13,454 bases of DNA from an uncultured Pseudomonadota bacterium (GTDB lineage Bacteria; Myxococcota_A; Polyangia; HGW-17): contig CALKWH010000458.1 of NCBI GenBank assembly GCA_938004375.1, positions 1 to 13,454 of the forward strand. Direction: 5' to 3'. Below are positions 7,454 through 13,454 of this stretch, piece by piece. The notes beneath the pieces were generated by a model. The model saw nothing but the letters and a program-made list of their open reading frames with translations. It had not been told where the DNA came from and did not search any database. A program made the translations under genes and the position numbers. How positions within the stretch are numbered: the first letter of the stretch is position 1; each line of letters starts with the position of its first letter.

Positions 7454-7996
7454 TCAGATGTGCAGCAGGGTCGGGTTGGTCGTCAGCACGTCAATGCCAC
7501 CTTCCCGAAAATCGGAGTCGTTAGTGACGAGCTTGAGACCGCAATTCTTGCAGGTCTCCAACAGCAAGCCGTCGCTGATGTCCAGCTCGCCGGATTCGAA
7601 GGATGCCAAGAGAGAGGGCATATCGAAAGATGCGAACGGAATGTCGCAGGAGGTGCAAAATCCAAGGATCTTGGTCAAGTTGAGCCGGACTTTGTTTCCA
7701 ACCAAAGAGAAGGTTTTCGATCTACGAAAAGCCTTGTAGTCCTTGAAGCCACTCTTGACTGCTTCATATTCGATCCGGGCGTATCGATTCGCATATTCTC
7801 CCAGCACGGTAGGCTCCATCACCACATCGGAACGGGCAGCCCTGATACGGGCGAAACCGGAAGAATACTGCGCGACGACCTTGGGATTCGGGTTTCCAGG
7901 AGGGGGAAACAGAAAGAGCCAAATATTGGTATCTAACAGAAATCTCTCACCTTTCTGAAAGGAATACCGTCGTAAATCGTGGATGTTATTCTTCAT
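7454..7996 (-). CDS. PIN-domain nuclease (VapC-like fold)
   Basis: A 180-aa protein with a PIN-domain pattern. FLLDTNIWL supplies the first acidic residue (D22), LGEYANRY the second (E67), ELDISDGLLLETC the third (D139 or D142) and LVTNDSDF the last (D160/D162). PIN domains are Mg-dependent ribonucleases, often toxins, so the set looks catalytically intact. The ATG at 7996 is chosen because AGAGGA precedes it by about 9 nt; an upstream in-frame ATG at 8032 lacks such support. The gene overlaps the end of the DUF4325 gene by 11 bp, so the two are probably translationally coupled. No classical VapB-like antitoxin is adjacent. The partner is instead a STAS-like protein, which makes the DUF4325 or GHKL protein the likely regulator of this nuclease (inference). 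GC is about 50%. Confidence 0.82.
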   Translation of the reverse strand: MKNNIHDLRRYSFQKGERFLLDTNIWLFLFPPPGNPNPKVVAQYSSGFARIRAARSDVVMEPTVLGEYANRYARIEYEAVKSGFKDYKAFRRSKTFSLVGNKVRLNLTKILGFCTSCDIPFASFDMPSLLASFESGELDISDGLLLETCKNCGLKLVTNDSDFREGGIDVLTTNPTLLHI

Positions 7997-8354
7997 CGTC
8001 GAAGTCCTCTCCCGTCTCCTGTTTCCACGCATGATTAAACCGGTCGGGATTGGCGAAGTAGGCTTTGGCGTTATCGACTACTTTTTCCAGTAGTTCGCGA
8101 TCCATTTGATCCAGACCGGTAACATCAAGCCGCTCACTAACATCTTCATCAGAAAACTCCCCATACAGTTGTCCGATCGCAACATTCAAAAACGCGGAGA
8201 TGATCCAATCAATCTGATCGAAGGACAGTTCCACCCTCGTCCCCTCTCGCAGCAGAGGGCTGATCAACTCAAAGACTTTCTGACCGTCCTCGGTAGACAC
8301 GGCATCCTTGTTCCCGATGATGTCGCTGATAGAAATTTTTACTGTTGCTGTCAT
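7986..8354 (-). CDS. STAS-like DUF4325 protein
   Basis: A 122-aa acidic protein. Residues 42-68 (ELSFDQIDWIISAFLNVAIG, then QLYGEF) match my memory of DUF4325, a STAS-like family related in fold to anti-sigma-factor antagonists such as SpoIIAA/RsbV. STAS proteins bind GHKL kinases and release a third partner. I start it at the ATG at 8354, which has AGAGGAG about 7 nt upstream and lies 22 bp after the GHKL gene stop. The longer frame from 8387 would overlap that gene and has a weaker site. The C-terminus ends in a run of Asp and Glu. It sits between a GHKL ATPase and a PIN nuclease, so it may be an antidote, antagonist or sensor for one of them. No Ser can be firmly named as a phosphorylation site; Ser53 lies near the expected place. 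Confidence 0.72.
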   Translation of the reverse strand: MTATVKISISDIIGNKDAVSTEDGQKVFELISPLLREGTRVELSFDQIDWIISAFLNVAIGQLYGEFSDEDVSERLDVTGLDQMDRELLEKVVDNAKAYFANPDRFNHAWKQETGEDFDDEE

Positions 8355-8376
8355 CACATCACTCCTCTTGAGGTAC

Positions 8377-9246
8377 TCAAAACACATTCTTCTGGGTCAA
8401 CTCCGAGGTCAAGCAGTAACTGGTCTCATCGGCCGTATTAATCTCGACGTTCACCGTGGTTCCGGGCAGATCGCCTGCCATTTTCTGGAATTTTTCATTT
8501 CCTCCAGAAAACTCGTAATACCCATATCGGGAAACGATTTGGATCTTTCCCCCGTTCTTCGCAATAAACTGGCGCAGCAATTTTAGGCCCAATCCCCCGG
8601 GTTGGCCGTTTTTACGCGTGGAGTTGCTGGCATCCATCGCCCATTTCATGGCATCGATCGAAGAGATTTTTCTCCCCAGGAATTGCCTGACATTCGTTCG
8701 TATCCCAACGCCGGCATCCGCAATCGTCAAATCCAAAGTGTTTTTCTTTGGGAAAAACTGGCCACAGACATACACACCATATTGGGACTGGGAGTGGCTC
8801 TGACAGTTCTGGAAGATTTCGAGCAGATTCCGTAAAAATGCCTTGTACAACAATGGTGTCATTCGCGGGAGACCTTTTCCCGGAAGGTAAGAACGAAGAT
8901 AAGCCTGAAACCCCATGTTATCTTTCAGGATAAAATTTTTATACTTCAGGGTCGTATGATTCAAGTCCTCCTCAGGGGGGAACCCGTAAGAATCCAGGAA
9001 TTTGTTCTTGCTTAAAATGCGCTGAACCTTTGCATTCACATTGATGAAACGAACTTCGTTTCCAGTGACCCAAAGACCATCGACGATGGGCCCTAGCACT
9101 GCAGCCATGTTGGCGTAAAAGAAGGTGCAGCTCCCGAGGTCTATTTGGACAGTGCCATTGGCAAGGGATTTGGTGGTATCTGCGAATTCCGCGAGACTTT
9201 GGTAGCCTTTAATGTCGTTGCGAACATCCCCTAGATAGAGCCTCAT
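8377..9246 (-). CDS. STAS-like + GHKL (HATPase) ATP-binding protein
   Basis: A 289-aa protein in two parts. Residues about 15-90 look like a STAS/MlaB-type domain (VQIDLGSCTFFYANMAAVLG, then EVRFINVN). Residues about 130-275 form a GHKL/histidine-kinase-like ATPase domain: N-box LLEIFQNCQSHS (E143, N147, H151), G1 box DAGVGI (177-182) and G2 box GGLGLKLL (217-224). There is no phospho-acceptor His domain and no membrane segment, so it resembles anti-sigma kinases (RsbW/SpoIIAB type) more than sensor kinases. It is followed by a second STAS-like protein and a PIN nuclease, which suggests ATP-dependent partner switching controlling the nuclease (inference). The ATG at 9246 has GGAG about 7 nt upstream and overlaps the stop of a 23-codon micro-ORF as ATGA. 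GC is about 48%, well below the flanking core genes. Confidence 0.82.
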   Translation of the reverse strand: MRLYLGDVRNDIKGYQSLAEFADTTKSLANGTVQIDLGSCTFFYANMAAVLGPIVDGLWVTGNEVRFINVNAKVQRILSKNKFLDSYGFPPEEDLNHTTLKYKNFILKDNMGFQAYLRSYLPGKGLPRMTPLLYKAFLRNLLEIFQNCQSHSQSQYGVYVCGQFFPKKNTLDLTIADAGVGIRTNVRQFLGRKISSIDAMKWAMDASNSTRKNGQPGGLGLKLLRQFIAKNGGKIQIVSRYGYYEFSGGNEKFQKMAGDLPGTTVNVEINTADETSYCLTSELTQKNVF

Positions 9247-9314
9247 TCCGAGACTCCATCATCCATCACAGTCGAAGGAATCGTGAGCAACAGTTCATCC
9301 ATATTTTCATGCAT
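9243..9314 (-). CDS. Candidate 23-aa coupling micro-ORF
   Basis: An ATG at 9314 opens a 23-codon frame (start MHENMDELLL, end MDDGVSE). It begins inside the last codons of the PHP-ATPase gene and ends with a TGA that overlaps the GHKL start codon as ATGA. A good GGAGG site lies about 9 nt upstream of its ATG. It fills the only gap between these two genes, so it may serve as a translational bridge or be a genuine small protein. No homology is recognised and chance cannot be excluded at this length. Confidence 0.35.
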   Translation of the reverse strand: MHENMDELLLTIPSTVMDDGVSE

Positions 9315-12051
9315 GACCACCAGCCTCCAGGTTCATTCTCTTGTAGCGCTCCGAGAGTGCCTTGTGTCCTCCTTCGAGGACCTCACAGACACTCTGGCGC
9401 ACGTCCCGTTCCTGCAGGCACCCGCCGGTCTTGAGGAGTGATTGTCCTTTGGGCGTATGAAGCGTGTTCACCAACTCGGCGTCGCCATTGACCACCACGT
9501 TCGCGTTATGGGTCACCACGATGATCTGCCGCTGCTTCTTGGCCTCCCGCAGCAATCGGACCACCGGCTCAGAGATGAAGTGGTTGTCCAGATCGTCCTC
9601 GGGCTGATCGAGAATGAGCGGCTCCCGCCCGCCGCGTTTCAGGAAGAACGCGAGCAGCGCCGCAGTCTTCTGGCCGGGGGAGCCGCTTCGAATTGAACTC
9701 CATTCCCGGCTCCCGGCTTTCTGGTATTGCACGTCGAGTGCGTCCTCGGGGAACCACAGGTCCAAGCGGTCCAGGAACTCCGGTGGCAAGCTCTTCAATT
9801 TAGGGAGTAGTCTACTGTCTCTCATGGGCATGTCCGATGGCCGTTCGAGAACCCAGTCCCTGACCGTGTTCTTTAAGGACGCAAGCCCTATCCAATTCTC
9901 TGAATGGTCGCCAGCGGGTAGCAAGGTTAATAAACCATCTTCAAAACACTTACTGAACCCCTCCTCGCAGCGAAGCAGTTCCCGAAGTTGCTTCCCCGCC
10001 TCCGGGCTTTGACAAGCCCGGACGGTCAAGCGCAGATCATTGACACCCGCGAGCGTATCGTTGACGGCCGATCTGCGCAAACGAACCAACTCCTTGCGCA
10101 GATCTTGGACGCAGGCCAGGCTGATCCCAGCCTGCTTCTCGAGCTCTTCGAGTTGGGTTCTCCTGCTCTTCAAATCCTTCAAGCGGGTCTCCGTCTCCTG
10201 CTTACGTTGCAGAAGCTGCCCGTAGACACCGGGGTCGGTGACTCCTTGCGCCTTCAGAGCCGACACGAGGTTCACATAGTCCTGCTCTGCTGCGTCGACC
10301 GATCTGGACCATGTCGTCTCGGCCAGCTCCCTCTCCCAGTCTTTGGCGACCTGATCCGCCCGGGAGGCTTCGGCTTCCACAATTTGTCGAATCGACTCGA
10401 GCGCACGGTCGTACTTACGGCCCAACTGCAGCAGATCGAGATCCTCGGGTGCGTCGGGACTCCAAGGAGCGGGATCCAGCGCAGGGGGCAGGAGGTCCCT
10501 TCCGAACCCCCTGAGTTTCTCTCCGAGCGCGCGGAGACCGGACTCCCACTCCTCGACGGCCTTCTTCTGTTTGGACCTCATGGCATACGCTTGGAGGACC
10601 TTGGCATGACCAGCTTTCTCGAACACCTGAAGCTTGCCTTGGATGTCGTCGAGCTCACCCTTCAAGGCCTCTTCCGAGGCCAGGGAGATCTCTAGCTCCC
10701 GCACCTTGGCCCGCAGGGTCAAATACTTGTTACGCTCCTCATTCCAATGCTGAATCCAGTTCCGGTGCCTCTCTCCCAGGTCCTCGTCGATGATGTTCAG
10801 CAGGGAAGCAGGATCCTTGGCCAACTCAAAGAGCTGCTTCTGACTGAAAAACCGAACGGGAAACCGGTGAAGGATCTCCCCGGGAACCGCTTTCCATTCA
10901 CCGGAAGCTTCTTCTTCAATCGAGGCCAAATCACCGGGTCCTCCCCATTGAAGGCGATAGCGTCTTTGATCCTGCCACAGCGTGATACGCAATATAGTGC
11001 TGGCTGTAAGGAGACCTTCATCGTTACGGGACTGACCCGGCGTGAAATACCGGTCGAAGTCAGCACGCATCGATTCCGGCAGTTCGCCTTCCCGCCGAAA
11101 CACCAGCCGCAGAAACTCCAGCACCGTGGACTTGCCCGTGCCTCGCCCGCCGATGATGGCCGTGAGCCAGGGATTGAACGTGATCTTCAACGATTCGCCA
11201 CGTCCCATATACCGGGCGTCGGTCACCTCCAAGGATTCGATGAAGGGATGGCTCACCTGGTTGGGATCAGTCGAGACCGTATCGGAACAACGCACCGACT
11301 TCTCACCATCGTGGAGCGCCAGGCGCAGACCCTCGAAGTTGATCGTCTCCATCTTGACCCACGTGTACCTGCTGCCGGGAAAATTCGGCCCGGCTGTACC
11401 AGTGGGGTGATGGGCGTCGGACCCGACGACCCGGGTCCAGGTCTTTCCGAGGTCCTTGAACGACTGTGGTGGGTCATAGTTGGGGTCGATCCACTCCAAC
11501 GCGTCGATATGGGGGCTCTCAAGCGATTGAAGGAGGGTTTGGCCACTGACGGACTCGAACAGCCCTTTGGGACCGTCCACGTGGGCGGGGATGACCAGCC
11601 CCCCTTGTTTATGGATGATTTCTGCAGCTTCCACCAACGACTTCGTAGTCACGCCGTCGCAATCACCCGGAGTCCCCTGATATCCCAGAAGCACCATCAA
11701 TGCATGCAGGTCCTTCGACGTTTTCCCCGAATCTAGGATCGCGAGCACATGAACGCCACCGCTAACGGAAATCTCAACGCCGGGGAAAAGGACCAGTGGG
11801 CGGAAACCCTCGGGACTGTCTTGCTCCAGCTTCTCCAAGGCATTCTGAAGGTCGTCAATGCCATCGCCTGTGTTGTGATCGGTCACCACGACGGCGTCGA
11901 GGCCTGCTGACATGTAGTCTTGCAGCCACTCCTGAGGAGAGCGCGCTTTCATTGCGGCCTGATCCGGACCCTTCCCATAGCACACCGAGCTGGGAGTGTG
12001 CGTGTGAAAATCGAATCTCCACCAGCGGGCGCCTTTCCATTGCAGAGTCAT
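9307..12051 (-). CDS. PHP phosphoesterase-SMC/ABC ATPase fusion (TrlF-like)
   Basis: A 914-aa fusion. Residues 1-260 are a PHP metal-dependent phosphoesterase or nuclease domain with the metal-binding set intact: DFHTHT (H16, H18), TDHN (D58, H59), PGVEI (E93), H101, PAHVDG (H157) and GSDAHH (D212, H214). From about 285 on there is an SMC/RecF-like ATPase: Walker A GGRGTGKST (301-309), a long charged coiled-coil-like middle (about 380-740), signature SPGQKTAALLAFF (791-803), Walker B LILDQPEDD (812-820) and the His switch VVTHNA (about 845-850). This architecture recurs in defence islands, where I recall the name TrlF. It probably hydrolyses nucleic acid or a nucleotide under ATPase control. 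The ATG at 12051 has AAGAGGTG about 5 nt upstream and lies 20 bp after the helicase stop. The frame open to 12873 is helicase antiframe and is rejected. GC is about 57%. Confidence 0.9.
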   Translation of the reverse strand: MTLQWKGARWWRFDFHTHTPSSVCYGKGPDQAAMKARSPQEWLQDYMSAGLDAVVVTDHNTGDGIDDLQNALEKLEQDSPEGFRPLVLFPGVEISVSGGVHVLAILDSGKTSKDLHALMVLLGYQGTPGDCDGVTTKSLVEAAEIIHKQGGLVIPAHVDGPKGLFESVSGQTLLQSLESPHIDALEWIDPNYDPPQSFKDLGKTWTRVVGSDAHHPTGTAGPNFPGSRYTWVKMETINFEGLRLALHDGEKSVRCSDTVSTDPNQVSHPFIESLEVTDARYMGRGESLKITFNPWLTAIIGGRGTGKSTVLEFLRLVFRREGELPESMRADFDRYFTPGQSRNDEGLLTASTILRITLWQDQRRYRLQWGGPGDLASIEEEASGEWKAVPGEILHRFPVRFFSQKQLFELAKDPASLLNIIDEDLGERHRNWIQHWNEERNKYLTLRAKVRELEISLASEEALKGELDDIQGKLQVFEKAGHAKVLQAYAMRSKQKKAVEEWESGLRALGEKLRGFGRDLLPPALDPAPWSPDAPEDLDLLQLGRKYDRALESIRQIVEAEASRADQVAKDWERELAETTWSRSVDAAEQDYVNLVSALKAQGVTDPGVYGQLLQRKQETETRLKDLKSRRTQLEELEKQAGISLACVQDLRKELVRLRRSAVNDTLAGVNDLRLTVRACQSPEAGKQLRELLRCEEGFSKCFEDGLLTLLPAGDHSENWIGLASLKNTVRDWVLERPSDMPMRDSRLLPKLKSLPPEFLDRLDLWFPEDALDVQYQKAGSREWSSIRSGSPGQKTAALLAFFLKRGGREPLILDQPEDDLDNHFISEPVVRLLREAKKQRQIIVVTHNANVVVNGDAELVNTLHTPKGQSLLKTGGCLQERDVRQSVCEVLEGGHKALSERYKRMNLEAGGHA

Positions 12052-12071
12052 GTGAACACCTCTTCTCCAAA

Positions 12072-13410
12072 CTATGCCGGTTCGGCCTTCGCGACCAGCT
12101 CGGCGACCGTGTAGTTCACGCTCGCGGCGCCGAAGTCCGGCGGGTTTCCGAAGGGCCGGCGGACCATGTACAGCCGGTGGGAATGGTCCGGGAAAAACAG
12201 CACGATGGCAAGCCAGAAATCGTCGGGCTTGTTCAGCGAGAACAGGATCTCGTTCTTGGTCACGGTGATGACGTCGGCGTCCGAGGCGCGGCCCTTGACC
12301 TCGATGAACCGCAGGTGACCGGTGCCGGGATCGCGGCTCTCGAGGTCGTAGCCTAGCTTCTCCTCCTCGCGGTCCACGGGCTCGTGGCCCAGGGCGCGCT
12401 CGGCGTCCATCACGATGCGGCGGGCGGCGGCCCCCACGGCCTGACGATCCACGGCGGCGTCCGGGACCGCGCCGGTGTCGGGCGCCGTCCGCCCCGCGAG
12501 CGCGGCGAGCAGCCCCGCCGGCACGATCACGAAGCCGCCCTGCACCACCGGCGGCAGGGCGGCGATCTGGGCCTCGAGCTTCAGTTGGTCCATGCGTCGG
12601 GAGAGCCGCGTGGTGAGCTCGTCGGCGCGCCGCGAGGCCTCCTGGGAGTTGAGCCGGGCGTTGGGCTTCCCCGCCCGCTCCTGGAGCTTGAGCTCCTCGG
12701 CCCGGTGATCCCAGTGGCCGATCTCGCGGGTGAGCCGCAGCTGGACAGCGGCGCGGGTCTTCGCGATCCAGGCCAGCTTGCGGTCGCGCACCTCTTTCAG
12801 GTGCTCGGGCACCACCGCGGCGATGGCGTACCGGCGGGCCGCTTCCTCCAGGGACCGGTCGATCCAGGCGCACTCGGGGCGCGACAACAGGACGTCCACC
12901 GTGGGCTCGTCGTCGCGCAACGGGCGGAAGTCCAGGTAAGGCGCGTAGTGCAGCTGCCTGGGGACCCCGGCCGCGGTCATCTCCACGAAGAGCATCCGCC
13001 GGTCCAGGGTGCGTGGTTCACCGGCGCGCGCGGGCACCGCGTCGGTGATCGAATGGTCGAGGGTGAAGATCACCCGCACGGCCGTGCCGGGATCGCCGTC
13101 GTCGACGAGCACGGCGCCCCGGCGCAGGAGGTCACGGTGCCGCTCGAGGGTCACGTCCAGGGTCGCGTCCAAAAGCGGGTGCCCCGGACACAGGAAGGCC
13201 GCCGGCGGCAGGCCCTCGAGGCTCAGGTGCGTCTTGTCGAACGCCACGCGCTCGTAGCGGGGCAGCACGGAGTCACCCAGGCCGAGCTGGCGGTCGCGGG
13301 CGCGCACGGGGGCCGGGACGTGGGTGAGCTCGAAGCGCCGGGGCTCCCGCTGGCGGGCGGTCCCGCCCAGGCGAGTGAACGCCTCGAGGAAGAAGGCCTC
13401 GATGAAGTGG
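12072..13410 (-). CDS. Helicase C-terminal fragment with DUF3883 domain (5' truncated)
   Basis: The last 445 codons of a large protein whose 5' end lies beyond the contig; the ATG-like beginning of the open frame at 13427 is adapter sequence. The fragment opens with HFIEAFFLEAFTRLGG, which I associate with the region after the motor domains of large SNF2/DEAD-type defence helicases. Residues about 170-270 are a charged, probably coiled-coil region. The C-terminal 130 residues form a DUF3883 domain with YDLES, then RFIEVKGR, a PD-(D/E)xK-like strand pattern, then VTVTKNEI-type residues and a WLAIVLFF strand. The helicase motor motifs are not in the window, so the helicase call rests on this domain pairing and on the DUF1156 and DUF499 genes downstream. 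Its product would be expected to translocate on or recognise unmodified DNA. GC is about 70-80%. Confidence 0.75.
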
Positions 13411-13454
13411 AGATCGGAAGAGCACACGTCTGAACTCCAGTCACCGAATACGAT
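13411..13454 (+). other. Illumina P7/TruSeq adapter plus index (artefact)
   Basis: The sequence begins AGATCGGAAGAGCACACGTC and continues as the TruSeq read-1 adapter through CCAGTCAC (ending at 13444). It is followed by CGAATACGAT, which is probably an 8-base i7 index (CGAATACG) plus the first two adapter bases beyond it. Native sequence ends at 13410. The minus-strand frame 13444-13223 beginning MTGVQTCALPIS is a translated adapter. Confidence 0.98.

Noticed and set aside
6287..7936. 549-aa plus-strand open frame across methyltransferase and PIN genes
   Set aside because: It runs antisense across two well-supported genes and their intergenic gap and shows no recognisable motif.
8355..8387. 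Alternative DUF4325 start at 8387
   Set aside because: It would overlap the GHKL gene and would contain the AGAGGAG site that fits the start at 8354.
12052..12873. Upstream extension of the PHP-ATPase frame to 12873
   Set aside because: The extension is low-complexity Arg/Gly/Ala-rich shadow of the helicase gene; the ATG at 12051 has a good ribosome site and begins right at the PHP domain.
1..13454. CRISPR arrays, tRNA genes, transposases or terminal repeats of a mobile element
   Set aside because: None seen on either strand; repeats found are short and local, and the window ends are adapters.

Overview
This is a contig of about 13.4 kb from a bacterial defence-type locus, almost certainly a short-read (probably metagenomic) assembly, because untrimmed Illumina library adapters sit at both ends (1-46 and 13411-13454). 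The genuine insert is about 47-13410. Host taxonomy cannot be fixed. The GC-rich core genes (roughly 65-75% GC in by-eye samples), standard stop codons and good Shine-Dalgarno sites indicate a GC-rich bacterium, with several lower-GC genes (about 48-57%) that look imported.

Every gene I can support lies on the minus strand, so the window reads right to left. In transcription order: (1) the C-terminal third or so of a large helicase ending in a DUF3883 domain (13410-12072, 5' end missing); (2) a 914-aa PHP phosphoesterase fused to an SMC/ABC-type ATPase (12051-9307); (3) a possible 23-aa coupling micro-ORF (9314-9243); (4) a STAS-like plus GHKL/HATPase protein (9246-8377); (5) a DUF4325 STAS-like protein (8354-7986); (6) a PIN-domain nuclease (7996-7454); (7) a 972-aa DUF1156 N6-adenine DNA methyltransferase (7432-4514); (8) a 1126-aa DUF499 ATPase with an N-terminal HEPN-like domain (4344-964); (9) an unrecognised 219-aa protein (953-294); (10) the first 39 codons of a TIGR04255-like gene (165-47), cut off by the contig end and apparently driven by its own promoter.

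Helicase + DUF1156 methyltransferase + DUF499 ATPase is a known anti-phage gene set (related to what I recall being called Hma, helicase-methylase-ATPase). The methyltransferase presumably marks self DNA, and the helicase and ATPase act on unmarked DNA. The less ordinary part is the cargo between helicase and methyltransferase: a PHP-ATPase, then a tightly coupled GHKL/STAS - STAS-like - PIN trio. The trio has the parts of an anti-sigma-like partner switch (kinase-like ATPase plus STAS antagonist) attached to an RNase-type toxin. This is the best candidate for an undescribed sub-system.

Spacing is operon-like throughout (overlaps of 4-11 bp or gaps of 10-22 bp), with two exceptions. The 169-bp gap before the DUF499 gene holds three separate inverted repeats. 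The 128-bp gap before the TIGR04255-like gene holds a sigma70-like promoter overlapped by 12-bp-period tandem repeats. No stretch over 300 bp lacks a gene. I saw no tRNA, rRNA, CRISPR array, transposase or attachment site.
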